Shown here: positions 45,301 through 47,944 of the stretch, one piece after another
How positions within the stretch are numbered: position 1 is the stretch's first letter
Layout: each line of letters opens with the position of its first letter
DNA from: Fragum whitleyi
Taxonomy: Eukaryota; Mollusca; Bivalvia; Cardiida; Cardiidae
Reading direction: 5' to 3'
DNA: 64,000 nt
Assembly: GCA_948146395.1 (NCBI GenBank)
Contig: OX411549.1
Location: 24,419,155-24,483,154 of the forward strand
The notes under the pieces: generated by a model
What the model saw: the letters and a program-made list of their open reading frames with translations, nothing else
Database searches by the model: none
Told to the model about the DNA's origin: nothing
Translations under genes and position numbers: made by a program

Positions 45301-45436
45301 TAAACTGTTTCTTATGGCCTATAATGTTTTTTCGAATGTATGATAGAAGATCTAATTTCTCGGTCTTTGTTTCTTTCTGCGATTGTACTTCAGGATTGGG
45401 GAAAGAGTAGAAAAGTCTGTCTCTCGCAGAACTCAT
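1686..45436 (-). CDS. Fused group II cysteine desulfurase-like / TtcA-like tRNA thiolase (23 coding exons, spliced)
   Basis: Hand-assembled spliced gene on the minus strand: 23 exons with GT-AG introns and consistent phases give 1139 codons. Residues about 50-500 form a PLP-dependent class V aminotransferase: YEHHSN (149-154), WDYATAAPY with the pyridine-contact Asp229, SCHK with the presumed PLP Lys264, and RGGCACAGP (407-415), which lines up with the group II desulfurase RxGxxCAxP loop, so Cys412 is the likely persulfide carrier. Residues about 615-870 are a polar linker. Residues about 888-1139 are an N-type ATP pyrophosphatase of the TtcA family: SGGKDS (906-911), CSFC (984-987), LGQHLDD (1009-1015), CPAC (1074-1077). 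Known family roles: desulfurases release sulfur from cysteine as persulfide; TtcA adenylates tRNA C32 and installs s2C using a [4Fe-4S] cluster held by three cysteines. Inferred role: one-chain sulfur relay for tRNA thiolation. No clear organelle targeting peptide is visible. The domain assignments are strong; substrate and biology are inferred. Confidence 0.9.
1927..2186. mobile_element. MITE with GTGAYCCGTCATGCG-type TIRs
   Basis: Left end reads GATCCGTCATGCAAAAAGG, right end is its inverse (TTTGTTGCATGACATGTCAC). The same family occurs at 19511, 51923 and 55614. This copy sits 13 bases upstream of the exon 23 acceptor, so it is intronic. Confidence 0.65.
2190..3010. other. Intron sequence, little recognisable
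   Basis: Intron 22 and flank. The stretch 2355-2440 (GAGAAATAATGGTAGG...) resembles 16265-16330 and 46868-46940, an old repeat. Nothing else is recognised. Confidence 0.4.
3016..3088 (-). CDS. Exon 22, TtcA-like
   Basis: Residues 1040-1064: EEGDLRVIRPFVYVREKDL. This is the highly conserved R-V-I-R-P-x-x-Y-V-x-E strand of TtcA. Acceptor tttctcag, donor GTAAGT; phase 2 in, phase 0 out. Confidence 0.94.
3895..3957 (-). CDS. Exon 21 (gene-proximal acceptor form)
   Basis: Residues 1019-1040: SFMMSVFHNGNLRTMKAHYT. FHNG-x-L-x-T-M is a TtcA hallmark. Acceptor attttttcag, donor GA|GTATGT, phase 2 at both ends. Twelve further in-frame copies of the acceptor plus the first 12 codons lie upstream at 75-bp spacing, so longer forms of this exon (63 + 75n nt) are possible. 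Confidence 0.92.
3895..4870 (-). repeat. 13-unit 75-bp tandem array of exon 21 acceptor plus exon start
   Basis: The key GACATCAT occurs at 3946, 4021, 4096 and then every 75 bp to 4846. On the minus strand each unit contains a pyrimidine-rich tract, TTTTTTCAG acceptor and 12 codons (SLMMSVFHNGNL) of exon 21, then 13 codons read from intron. 75 is divisible by three and no unit has a stop, so the whole array is one open frame that continues into the true exon. Two subtypes exist (FHNG and FHNC) and partly alternate. Confidence 0.97.
5321..5483. repeat. Short interspersed repeat, GACGGACG type
   Basis: Starts AACAAGAGCTGTCACTG, includes GATGACAATGCCCCCGAC, a GACG run and ends TATCGGGGGCATAAAAA. 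A second copy is at 37356-37558. GCCCCCGA and TCGGGGGC at the ends form a terminal inverted repeat. Confidence 0.8.
5755..5825 (-). pseudogene. Decayed copy A of exon 20
   Basis: On the minus strand it reads SYNV, then LGQHLHDL and a stop (TGA) where exon 20 has LGQHLDDLCE, followed by the same donor-side intron sequence. It shares the ~195-bp unit structure of copies B and C. Confidence 0.75.
5836..5916. repeat. Foldback hairpin (GGTCTGTGCAAAAC family)
   Basis: Inverted arms GGTCTGTGCAAAACTATTTT and AATCATTTTGCACAGACC around a TATAGGCA-type core. Related hairpins occur inside exon 20 copies B and C and near 25000-25215. Confidence 0.7.
6245..6350 (-). pseudogene. Decayed copy B of exon 20
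   Basis: Minus strand retains GCCTGTGCCAGAAAGGG and a LGKHLDDSCER-like stretch, but has a 7-nt deletion that shifts frame relative to exon 20. Followed by copied donor and intron. Confidence 0.78.
6428..6592 (-). pseudogene. Decayed copy C of exon 20
   Basis: Minus strand reads CAKREG then a stop (TAG in place of TAT), then NVLVLGQHRDDLCER. It carries the foldback hairpin GGGTCAG...CTGACCC that the true exon lacks; that hairpin was later split by the mariner insertion at 6592. Confidence 0.8.
6592..7593 (-). mobile_element. Mariner-like element (1002 bp) with TA target duplication
   Basis: TIRs match: left CGAGGGTTGATACAAAAG, right (inverted) CAAGGGATGATCCAGATG, both followed by TTYGTAAAATG. 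TA duplicates lie at 6590-6591 and 7594-7595. Removing the element rejoins the hairpin as gcctataTAtttataggc. On the minus strand near 6795-6900 a transposase remnant reads NFWKLLYQARKCIKVDGDY, then VEES and stop, a typical mariner C-terminus. The rest is decayed and the element is short, so it is inactive. Confidence 0.82.
7684..7837 (-). CDS. Exon 20, first cysteine pair of TtcA domain
   Basis: Residues 968-1019. CASICSFCSRMKRGRIY holds the C-x-x-C pair (Cys984, Cys987) that with a later cysteine binds the [4Fe-4S] cluster in TtcA, and NVLALGQHLDDLCE (1005-1018) is the conserved G-H-x-x-D-D-x-x-E motif of this family. Donor GTTAGT, phase 2. Decayed copies of this exon lie downstream (5755-6560). 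Confidence 0.96.
7840..8738. other. Intron 19, includes poly-G/ATT tract
   Basis: No coding signal. ATT microsatellite and G run at 8005-8045. A small inverted pair CTTCAGCTTGTCC / AGCTGAAGTTACC lies near 8470-8500. Confidence 0.4.
8739..8856 (-). CDS. Exon 19, TtcA-like core
   Basis: Residues 929-968. GIQFELGAVTVDPQTPSYDP and LASLGVPYFYES match the second strand/helix of TtcA, where D-P-x-x-P-x-x-D-P is frequent. Acceptor attttcag, donor G|GTATGA, phase 1. Confidence 0.94.
9090..9208. repeat. Short TIR element AAGGTAGTGGACC
   Basis: Begins AAGGTAGTGGACCCTTTAA and ends with TTGCAGAACTACCTTA. Similar copies: 14035-14195, 30348-30465 and 31258-31412, all in introns of this gene. Confidence 0.6.
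9279..9892. repeat. Interspersed repeat (AACAAGATGTGTTTGTG family) with internal triplication
   Basis: Starts AACAAGATGTGTTTGTGAAA and ends with a CAGA run and GGGGGCATAAAA. Its ~190-bp body (GACCTTGACTTTGGTA..., ATCATGCCAAATATGAGCC...) is present three times. Shorter relatives: 12183-12421 and 27016-27328. Confidence 0.75.
10016..10130. repeat. Foldback MITE, TGCGTTCAGGATGAC family
   Basis: Ends CCTGCATTCCGAAAGACAAA and TTTTGTTATCCTGAACGC are inverted relatives. This family is common in the window (15083, 31440, 47750, 54222, 59825, 60560). Confidence 0.55.
10430..10552 (-). CDS. Exon 18, TtcA-like PP-loop
   Basis: Residues 888-928. GDRVLVCLSGGKDSLSLLH contains the N-type ATP pyrophosphatase PP-loop SGGKDS (906-911), the ATP-binding site used to adenylate the tRNA base. 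Acceptor cctatag, donor GTAAGA, phase 0. Confidence 0.96.
10598..11512. repeat. Interspersed repeat (AACAAGAGGACCAAGATGG family)
   Basis: Starts AACAAGAGGACCAAGATGGT with CGCTCACCTGAG and ends CTCACCTTGAGC...GGTTGAGCTAAAAAT, so the ends are inverted relatives. The body has three diverged ~240-bp internal repeats (ACTTGGTAGAGGTCTACTAG...). A 3'-truncated relative begins at 22346. Confidence 0.72.
11700..12045. repeat. Intronic repeat also present at 27895 and 29098
   Basis: ACATCCCGTATGATATTTT, GTTATTTTTAGA and TTGTGGGAATTGATAATTGT blocks recur at 27900-28055 and 29098-29240. At the second locus an unrelated repeat (28052-29098) is inserted between the blocks. Confidence 0.65.
12183..12421. 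repeat. Truncated AACAAGATGTG-family repeat
   Basis: Contains TGCCCCCGGAACAGC, tandem CCTTGTCACATGACC, a GACA run and GATACGGGGGCATAAAAA tail. Confidence 0.7.
12640..12882 (-). repeat. tRNA-derived SINE
   Basis: On the minus strand: A box TGGCCGAGTGGTTAAC, B box GGGTTTGAGTCCC, then a body with ACAGATGGGGCCCCAGTCC. Resembles a Leu/Ser tRNA head; no acceptor stem, so a SINE, not a gene. Confidence 0.7.
12921..12980. repeat. 60-bp near-perfect palindrome beside exon 17 donor
   Basis: Arms AGGATTCATCGCAAGACTGT and ACAGTCTTGTGTTGAATCCT meet around ACTAAGTGTA/TACACTTAGT. Relatives: 18197-18268 and 39063-39142. It begins 10 nt beyond the exon 17 GT donor. Confidence 0.9.
12993..14009 (-). CDS. Exon 17, long linker exon
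   Basis: Residues 549-887. The first ~50 residues (DCLQKARDLCGK, FDEESKSLRWFTLP) look folded and end the N-terminal module. From about residue 615 to 870 the sequence is polar, rich in S/T/N/D/E/K, with no recognisable domain, as expected of a flexible linker. Short basic patches occur (CRKRHGD, KVRKVKE, KKKKNKW) that could act as nuclear or RNA-contact signals, but this is speculation. Acceptor catttcag, donor CTGAAG|GTAAGT. A 60-bp perfect-type hairpin begins 10 nt beyond the donor dinucleotide. Confidence 0.9.
14035..14195. repeat. AAGGTAGTGG-family short repeat
   Basis: Contains TAGTGGGCCCTTTATAGTTC and GGTTTCCTAATGATTTCATT, as in the 9090 and 31258 copies; about 25 nt beyond the exon 17 acceptor. 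Confidence 0.5.
14793..14900 (-). CDS. Exon 16
   Basis: Residues 513-548: VFKDRKWLGHISYSSG then PAPVVKGPLPESYN. Phase 0 at both ends, acceptor gattttcag, donor GTAAGT. No independent domain is recognised. Confidence 0.85.
15083..15180. repeat. Foldback MITE relative
   Basis: CCCTGCATTCAGAATGACAA and GCCTTGCATGCAAAGCAAAG match the TGCGTTCAGGATGAC hairpin family. Confidence 0.45.
15341..15688. mobile_element. Tigger/pogo-like MITE with TA duplication
   Basis: Ends CAGTCGATATTGCATGAGGG and (inverted) CAGTAAAACTTGTGTTAAGT flanked by TA on both sides (15339-15340, 15689-15690), with inner inverted blocks AAGCGACCA. An internal hairpin lies at 15470-15552 (ACCCATTAGAATCGTCT / GATGATTCTAATGGGT). 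The CAGTAAAAC end is typical of pogo/Tigger elements; no transposase. Confidence 0.7.
15734..15781 (-). CDS. Exon 15 (48 nt)
   Basis: Residues 497-512: YMFNPETGEWRQTNFQ. Acceptor atttttcag, donor GTATAT, phase 0. The peptide fits between exons 14 and 16, and reads like an extension specific to this fused family. Confidence 0.82.
16603..16826 (-). repeat. tRNA-derived SINE
   Basis: Minus strand head: TCCGTGGTCTAGAGGTAGAG (A box) and AGTTCGATTCCCGGG (B box), followed by body TCTTTCATTGGCCCACAC. It is flanked by blocks of the AAATGACCTC repeat at 16860-17300, so probably inserted in that repeat. Confidence 0.7.
16860..17300. repeat. Interspersed repeat, CAATAGCCCCAGTGGC family
   Basis: Diverged ~180-bp internal repeats (GAGAAATGACCTCYGCCCAT...) and tail CAATAGCCCCAGTGGCCTTC. 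Full relatives at 28052-29098 and, more distantly, 25507-26146. It abuts exon 14. Confidence 0.65.
17336..17447 (-). CDS. Exon 14, end of aminotransferase fold
   Basis: Residues 459-496: PGFTRINLPYFMDD followed by FVIEAVKIVAEVGWKLLPQ, the C-terminal 'G-x-x-R-I/V-N/S' strand and helix that close the class V fold. Donor GTATTT, phase 0. Confidence 0.9.
17500..18190. other. Intron 13 sequence, nothing recognised
   Basis: No coding signal and no clear element; a possible foldback lies near 17620-17720 (ATGATCATAACATCGAC / TTATGATG). Confidence 0.35.
18197..18268. repeat. Foldback hairpin, relative of the 12921 palindrome
   Basis: Arms GTTCAGGGCAAGACTGTACT and AGTACAGTCTTGTGCTGAAC around TAAGTGTCTAAACACTG... 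Confidence 0.85.
18326..18385 (-). CDS. Exon 13
   Basis: Residues 439-459: a basic segment, RLDRTHLRRYREYSQREIL. Acceptor atttcag, donor GTAATA, phase 2 at both ends so it joins exons 12 and 14 without frame change. Confidence 0.85.
19378..19439 (-). CDS. Exon 12
   Basis: Residues 419-439: DLLGMEEKM then IEELLAED, a short helical connector following the catalytic loop. Acceptor atttcag, donor AG|GTAATC, phase 2. Confidence 0.85.
19511..19757. mobile_element. MITE with GTGACCCGTCA-type TIRs
   Basis: Left GTCACCTGTCACACGAAAAG, right CTTTTGAGCCTAACAGGTCAC; the subterminal GGACCATCT/AGATGGTC pair matches copies at 1927, 51923 and 55614. Confidence 0.6.
19995..20425. repeat. Interspersed repeat, related to 1030 and 52590
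   Basis: Shares TTGAATGAGTGGTCATTGAA, GATGACAAGTTTAATA and GCAACGTAGGTCATATTATA with the other copies in partly inverted order. Confidence 0.55.
21060..21185. repeat. Foldback hairpin
   Basis: GAATTCTGCCATGCATTATC and GATATTGCAAGGCAGAATC arms enclose GGAATCGTCTTCTAAAGACG. A diverged half is at 19000-19060. Confidence 0.6.
21430..21932. repeat. Interspersed repeat (ACAAGAGCCATGTCAGACAT family)
   Basis: Starts AACAAGAGCCATGTCAGACA and carries two ~150-bp internal units (AACAAAGGGCAATAACTCC, CAAGCAAGAGTTGTAGTTC). Other copies at 32264 and 36915. It ends 20 bases before exon 11. Confidence 0.75.
21952..22156 (-). CDS. Exon 11, catalytic cysteine loop
   Basis: Residues 350-418. After KAREAW and LPIFSFMIY comes LLNDLFGIQARGGCACAGPY. 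Aligning RGGCACAGP with the RxGxxCAxP loop of group II desulfurases (SufS type) makes Arg407 the likely substrate-carboxylate contact and Cys412 the persulfide-forming residue. Cys410 is an extra thiol. Donor GTAGGT, phase 0. Confidence 0.95.
22346..22870. repeat. Interspersed repeat (AACAAGAGGACCATGATGG family)
   Basis: Head AACAAGAGGACCATGATGGT and ATCGCTCACCTTC as in 10598, with internal ~150-bp repeats (GGCCCCTTTTCCTGTGA...). The 3' end is replaced by the exon 10 partial copies. Confidence 0.65.
22873..23211 (-). repeat. Tandem triplication (113 bp) of the 3' half of exon 10
   Basis: The key CTCTCCATTAT starts at 22873, 22986 and 23099, exactly 113 bp apart. On the minus strand every unit reads like ESIRAGLVFQLKQ...SVIMERE, and the two junctions carry a donor-like TTTAG|GTAGG. 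The right-hand unit lies in the real exon 10. The outer copies remain stop-free in the exon frame but lack the exon's 5' half and a good acceptor. Confidence 0.92.
23081..23238 (-). CDS. Exon 10, aminotransferase class V
   Basis: Residues 298-350. VRREDHRYLQEPELKEEGGT and PAIIESIRAGLVFQLK match the 'E-x-G-T-P' segment of desulfurase-like enzymes. Donor AG|GTAGGA, phase 2. The last ~80 nt plus donor are repeated twice more immediately downstream with a 113-bp period. Confidence 0.93.
23240..24000. other. Intron 9, includes a decayed interspersed repeat
   Basis: 23480-23980 has GTGGAATTCCCATGCC, TTGACAAGTAAAACC and tail CATGCGGGGGCATAAAAA, so it looks like a diverged member of the GGGGGCATAAAA-tailed repeats. 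No gene seen. Confidence 0.4.
24007..24202. mobile_element. TTAA-flanked MITE, copy 1
   Basis: TTAA at both ends; ends CCCTTAGCTGTTTAATCC and AAAACAGGAAAGTG. The right TTAA is four bases from the exon 9 donor hexamer. Relatives at 30122 and 42885. TTAA duplication suggests piggyBac- or Kolobok-type mobilisation. Confidence 0.75.
24213..24286 (-). CDS. Exon 9, aminotransferase class V
   Basis: Residues 273-297: ILIAKKKLF and VPDGCGGGSVFF, the strand and glycine turn after the PLP lysine. Acceptor gacaacag, donor GTAAGT. A TTAA-flanked MITE begins four bases beyond the donor hexamer. Confidence 0.93.
25000..25215. repeat. Two adjacent foldback hairpins (GGCTCAGTGCAAAACAG)
   Basis: Arms TTGGCTCAGTGCAAAACAGT with CAACTGTTTCACGCTGAGC, and GATGGCTCAGCAGGAAACAG with CTGTTTTGCACTGAGCCATC, around TATAGGCAG cores. 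Related in design to the exon 20 hairpins. Confidence 0.75.
25210..25268 (-). pseudogene. Partial duplicate of exon 8 donor end
   Basis: CTGAGCTACAAAGTATAAAC and TAATCCTGATCTGGTGTCTG copy 26586-26640. On the minus strand the exon end AGACACCAG is kept but the donor GT has become AT. Confidence 0.65.
25507..26146. repeat. Interspersed repeat (AACAAGAGGCCCAAGAGGG family)
   Basis: Head AACAAGAGGCCCAAGAGGGC, ends CTCGCTGGCCTTTGGCCAGT...GGAGCTAAAAAT; three ~130-bp internal units (ATTTGGGGGTCAATCCAAAT). Confidence 0.75.
26631..26707 (-). CDS. Exon 8, PLP lysine
   Basis: Residues 247-273. KDAVFISCHKFVGGVQTPG carries Lys264, the presumed Schiff-base lysine, in the HK-x-x-GG context of class V aminotransferases. 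The acceptor at cattccag (not the nearer accag) is the one that restores phase 2. Donor GTCAGG, phase 1. Confidence 0.92.
26737..26935 (-). repeat. Truncated SINE tail
   Basis: TTTGAATTGGGTTTTACCCC, ACAATGGATTCCTGGTATTT and CCTTTCCTAGCCTCCAGATA match the 612-890 SINE body, without the tRNA head. It begins about 30 nt beyond the exon 8 acceptor. Confidence 0.7.
27016..27328. repeat. AACAAGATGTG-family repeat
   Basis: AACAAGATGTGTTTGTGAAA head, single body unit, mixed GACA/GACG run, and tail GATACAGGGGCATAAAAA. Confidence 0.78.
28052..29098. repeat. Interspersed repeat, CAATAGCCCCAGTGGC family, full-length
   Basis: Starts AACTAGAAAGCCATGAATGG and has at least four ~180-bp internal repeats (AGAAATGACCTCCGCCCATA), then a GACG run and tail CCAGTGGAGCTAAAAATGAT. 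It splits the repeat seen intact at 11700-12045. Confidence 0.75.
29250..29431 (-). CDS. Exon 7, PLP-ring aspartate segment
   Basis: Residues 187-247. FSAASNISGIIVDVD is the conserved 'SN-x-x-G' strand, and AFWDYATAAPYV carries Asp229, expected to pair with the pyridine nitrogen of PLP. Donor AG|GTATAT, phase 2. The neighbouring intron starts with a TA-rich run. Confidence 0.95.
29785..29850 (-). CDS. Exon 6, aminotransferase class V
   Basis: Residues 165-186, beginning VIRVRADNQGLVD, the spacer strand/helix that follows the EHHSN motif in this family. Acceptor ttatttacag, donor GTAAGT, phase 0 at both ends. Confidence 0.9.
30122..30350. mobile_element. TTAA-flanked MITE, copy 2
   Basis: TTAA ends; CCCTTTGCTGTTTAATCCC left and AAAACAGGAAAGGG right, central hairpin GAAGAAATTGCTTCTGACAA. 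Same family as 24007 and 42885. Confidence 0.8.
31258..31412. repeat. AAGGTAGTGG-family short repeat
   Basis: Left TAGGTAATGGACCCATAAGA and right GCTATAACGGGTCCACTACC; body matches the 9090 and 14035 copies. Confidence 0.55.
31440..31605. repeat. Foldback MITE, TGCGTTCAGGATGAC family
   Basis: Arms CCAGGATGACAAAACGGTGC and GTGCCCTTTTGTCATCCTAA around CCCTGCTTTGCACG / TGTGCAAAGCGG. Confidence 0.65.
31698..31763 (-). CDS. Exon 5, histidine that stacks on PLP
   Basis: Residues 143-164: VVIVSPYEHHSNLLPW. The E-H-x-S-N motif is diagnostic of cysteine desulfurases; one of the two histidines (151/152) is expected to stack on the PLP ring. Phase 0 at both ends, donor GTGAGT. Confidence 0.95.
32110..33838. 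mobile_element. MITE (CAGGGAAAATGACTAA) split by a composite repeat
   Basis: Left piece 32110-32202 and right piece about 33766-33838 together match the intact copy at 56019-56174. Between them lies an AACAAGAGCCGTCAGAGACG-type repeat (32203-33765, ending TTCGGGGAGCATAAAAATA), itself containing an ACAAGAGCCATG-family repeat (32264-32830). A parallel composite is at 36868-38293. Confidence 0.65.
34044..34212. repeat. Foldback MITE (TTCATGGAAGTATGAAAC family)
   Basis: Arms GAGGGTATTTGTTGAATTCA and TGAATTCAACAAATATTCTC with inner GAACATACAAAGCGGATTCA. Relatives at 35105 and 54590. Confidence 0.7.
34476..34745. mobile_element. TA-flanked MITE with internal hairpin
   Basis: Ends TACCATATTTCCTCTAAAAA and TTATTAGGAGAAATACGGTA are inverted relatives next to TA; internal stem TTTGAGATGAACTTCCACT / AGTGGAAGTTCACCTCAAA at 34575-34632. 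Confidence 0.6.
34965..35082 (-). CDS. Exon 4, PLP phosphate-binding segment
   Basis: Residues 103-142. The GSGSTAAVHKL stretch (122-132) matches the glycine-rich segment that binds the PLP phosphate in this fold. Acceptor ttcccacag, donor GTATGT, phase 2 in and phase 0 out. Confidence 0.92.
35105..35264. repeat. Foldback MITE, same family as 34044
   Basis: AAGGGACGAAGAGAGTATTT and AATAATCTCTTCATATCTT ends; core AATAAGCCAAGCGGATTCAT. About 20 nt upstream of the exon 4 acceptor. Confidence 0.65.
36125..36241 (-). CDS. Exon 3, aminotransferase class V
   Basis: Residues 64-103. Contains SLSFIEDYI and LPEYGNTHT, the GNxHS/T motif typical of cysteine desulfurase-like proteins. Acceptor ttgtttag, donor GTTAGT, phase 2 at both ends. 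Confidence 0.92.
36868..38293. repeat. Composite interspersed repeat
   Basis: GAGCCGTTAGAGACGGATTA head and CCCTTCGGAAGCATGAAAAT tail, with the ACAAGAGC family nested (from about 36915), which in turn holds a GACGGACG repeat (37356-37558). Same nesting order as at 32203-33765, plus one extra layer. Confidence 0.7.
38396..38426 (-). CDS. Exon 2, 31-nt microexon
   Basis: Encodes residues 54-64, S-LYLDFTASG-K, the conserved (D-x-x-A-S/T) strand that opens the aminotransferase class V domain. Acceptor ctttcag and donor GTATG flank it; phase 1 in, phase 2 out, exactly joining exons 1 and 3. It was found by looking for this motif, since the exon is far too short for an ORF scan. Confidence 0.85.
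39063..39142. repeat. Foldback hairpin, relative of 12921
   Basis: Arms AAGGGTTCAGCGCAAGAGTG and CTCTTGTGCTAAGCCCTTG around TACTAAGTGTTTATAC. Confidence 0.8.
39547..39701. mobile_element. Short MITE, CAGGGAAAARGACTA family
   Basis: Left GGGAAAAAGACTAGTAAGGG, right TTAGTTTGTCTTTTTTCCCT; inner text (CCCAGTCGCCTATGG) matches 33780 and 56140. Confidence 0.65.
40967..41572. mobile_element. 606-bp TIR element nested in the hAT
   Basis: TIRs GGTTTATTCCCACTTCGTCT and (inverted) GGGTTGTTCCCACTTCGTCT, continuing AATCCCATTT(C/G)GTCTA; target duplication GCAGGAAT (40959-40966, 41573-41580). Extra TAGACCAAATGGGA motifs lie inside both ends. An 8-bp duplication and GG ends could fit Merlin or P-type transposons; not resolved. 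Confidence 0.85.
41153..41190. repeat. CA microsatellite
   Basis: C run followed by (CA)n, inside the nested 606-bp element. Confidence 0.9.
42885..43117. mobile_element. TTAA-flanked MITE, copy 3 (in the hAT element)
   Basis: TTAA ends, CCCTTTCCTGTTTTAC left, AACAGCAAAGGG right; inverted relative to copies at 24007 and 30122, with the GAAGAAATTGCTTGTCAGAA hairpin. Confidence 0.8.
44987..44998. promoter_or_regulatory. NRF-1-like palindrome TGCGCATGCGCA
   Basis: A perfect NRF-1-type motif 280 bp into intron 1. It lies inside the 39834-45089 element, so it may be element sequence rather than promoter. Confidence 0.35.
45277..45436 (-). CDS. Exon 1 of desulfurase-TtcA fusion (start codon)
   Basis: Residues 1-53 plus one base. 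The ATG (45434-45436, minus strand) in the context caaccATGAG is the first ATG of the open frame; the frame is open a little further upstream but without ATG. The peptide begins MSSARDRL and includes LLSYIRKNIIG and GPFGLRE, the usual lead-in to class V aminotransferase folds. Donor GTGAGT follows (phase 1). Confidence 0.85.
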
Positions 45437-45587
45437 GGTTGCTTTGTTTACAAACAAACCTAGAAAACAGAAAATTGTTCTCTAGACAATCGAACCAACA
45501 AAAATATTCGCTTGAATTTGAAATTGAGAATGCTTTCTATTAGATCATTCTTTTATCATGATTTTCATTATTCGAATTATTACTGAT

Positions 45588-45785
45588 GATGATGATGATG
45601 GAGGAGGAGTAGTAGAAGTTTAAGAAGTAGTTGTAGAAGAAGTAGTAGTAGTAGTAGTAGGAGAGGGGAAGGAGGAGTAGAAGTCTAGTTGTAGAACAAG
45701 TAGTAGTAGTAGTAGTAGGAGGAGGAGTAGAAGTTTAAGAAGTAGTTGTAGAAGAAAAAGTAGTAGTAGGAGGAGGGGGAGGAAA
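45588..45785. repeat. GTA/GGA/GAA triplet microsatellite
   Basis: Interrupted (GTA)n and (GGA)n blocks with the phrase AGAAGTTTAAGAAGTAGTTG occurring twice, 150-350 bp upstream of the start codon of the fusion gene. Confidence 0.9.
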
Positions 45786-45937
45786 AGTAGTTTTACTAGA
45801 GAATCTACCTCAAAGTAGCCTGCAGCACAGAACTCGTGTCACTAGTCCATAATTGCTCAAATTGTTAACACCAGATTTTTTTAGTGAGTGTAGCTAGAAT
45901 TTGAGGTTCTGTGACTCGAGCTCTACAAAAGGGATCG

Positions 45938-46022
45938 TCGTCGTAGTAGTAGTCGTTGTAGTAGTAGTAGTAGTGGTAGTAGTAGTAGTAGCAGTATACT
46001 GAAAAAGGAGTAGTAGTAGTAC
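45938..46022. repeat. GTA triplet microsatellite
   Basis: (GTA)n with GTC and GTG interruptions; gives long poly-Ser/Thr/Tyr reading frames on the other strand that are not genes. Confidence 0.9.
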
Positions 46023-46639
46023 TATAAATTCCCACTGCTTCTTCAAAATGGGGGTAAAAATGGTTATTTTGCAGCATGCATGTGCCCCCCTCTTCAATTT
46101 ATGAGACAAAGAAGGCTGCTTGCAATAATTAGGGGGTACAATATTCCATTTGGGGGTAAATCACCCACGTGTAGGGGTTTTTGTGAACCCTGATATTTAA
46201 GTGGCTTTTATTTTTCGGAGGACAGAATGCTTCATTCGGAATACGAATTTTTCACGGAAGGGAGAAGGCAATCATTGTGTTATTTGAGCCTGTGAGTGAC
46301 ATTTCCAACAATTTCACATTTCACATCTGGAACCCTCGGCGATTCTACGGAATAGACATCGGGAATAATAAGGGCGCAGCCATAAAAGCTCGTCATATCG
46401 GCCGTTGATTTATATGACGTCACAAACATAACTGCATGAGGATGACGTTGCGAAAAATAAAATCAACGTAGGGTTAAAATTTGGCATATTATAATTTGAA
46501 AACAAAACGCAGTGTCTACTCCCATCAGTAGATAACATGGATGTCCTTTCATTGCAATTATTTTTAAATTATTACATCATTTCTCTCGACTCCCGGAGGC
46601 TGCCACTTTGAACCTTAGTGCACGGTCAAAGCAGGGTAA

Positions 46640-47940
46640 CATGCCTCAAACGTTCGCAAGGTTTTCCTTTTGAACTCTGGACGCAGGGCTGTTTGTAAGC
46701 TTAACACAGAGTTCAATTTAACTGTTTACAAGGTTCTCCGGACTTCCGTACAACAATATGGATGTAATCATGCTATCAATCGAATACAGCTGTAAATCAG
46801 GCGGTAAGAATTTTTTTTTCTTCTTTTTTTTTTAACTTCACAGAGAATATTCTTTAATATTTCTTGGTAGTTTATCTAGAAATAATGGTAAAATATCCCT
46901 TGATTATCTCACCTCAAAACCAGTGAAATTATCAAAGACTTAATCCTTCTTTCGTTCATTTCAATACTTGATATGTATGTATGGTTTTTGTAGGATTCTT
47001 TTTCCTCTGATCGGAGTTTCCAGAGAGGCCATTTTTACGTCTCGAATCACCTTTGTGTAGGATTTATATATTTGAGCTAGTGCGTGACATTTCCAGCAAT
47101 TTCATATGTGCACAAAGCAAATACTCTGGCCAGTCTGTACATCCGCACAGTCTGACCAAAGTCTTCACTAAGCGATTTGTAGATAGGAAAGGTCTTAAAG
47201 TATATGTAGACAGTTAGACAATCCACACTTAGTAACTGTCTAGTCTGCTAAATGTTTGCACCTCACGCATATATAAATATTGGTGGAAATGTCATGCATA
47301 GTCTCATTTTTAAACGCTTCATTGTTTAATAACGGAGGGGGTCGCCCGGCTCTTACTTTTTAGCTGTATAACGAGTTAAAAATGATGGGCGAACAAATTA
47401 AAGGGGTTTAAAGGTTTTAACCGTCCCCATTTTTGGGGGGTTGGGTGGAGTTGGTGGGGTTTTGTGGGCTACTCACTTGTTCTTAGTACGTAGATGGCGT
47501 AATTCCCTCTTAACATTGCCAATTGACATAAATTATCGACGAACTTTTTTAAAGGGATTCGTTTCAATTTCTTTGACCAGACTTAAGAAACAATTTGCAC
47601 GAACCTTTATTGGAACTACAATGAACTAATTTAATGCTGAATCAGCTGCCAAAACCTAATTAGTTTATCTGATATATACACTTTGAAGCGCGATTCAAGC
47701 CTTTCACTTAAACTTTGAACGTACAAATACCAGTTTGTAGCCGTTGTTCGGACTTGCGTTCAGGATGACTAAACAGTGCAAAATCACTCTTACCGCGTGC
47801 AAAGCGGGGTAAACTTTGTAAACGGCATACACGTAGTCTGTCATCCTGAACGCATGGCAGGTCACCTATTTGAGCATCGATCTGTGCTGTTTAATTGCCC
47901 ACTCAATGCGTTAAAAGTCTATATGATCAATACTATGAAC
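46640..47940. other. Interior of foldback element, no gene seen
   Basis: Contains a relative of the 2355/16265 repeat (46868-46940) and a hairpin of the TGCGTTCAGGATGAC family at 47750-47866 (GCGTTCAGGATGACTAAACA / AGTCTGTCATCCTGAACGC). Confidence 0.5.
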
Positions 47941-47944
47941 AATG

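Noticed and set aside
45865..46109. Tyr- and Thr-rich open frames on the minus strand
   Set aside because: Direct product of the GTA triplet repeat.
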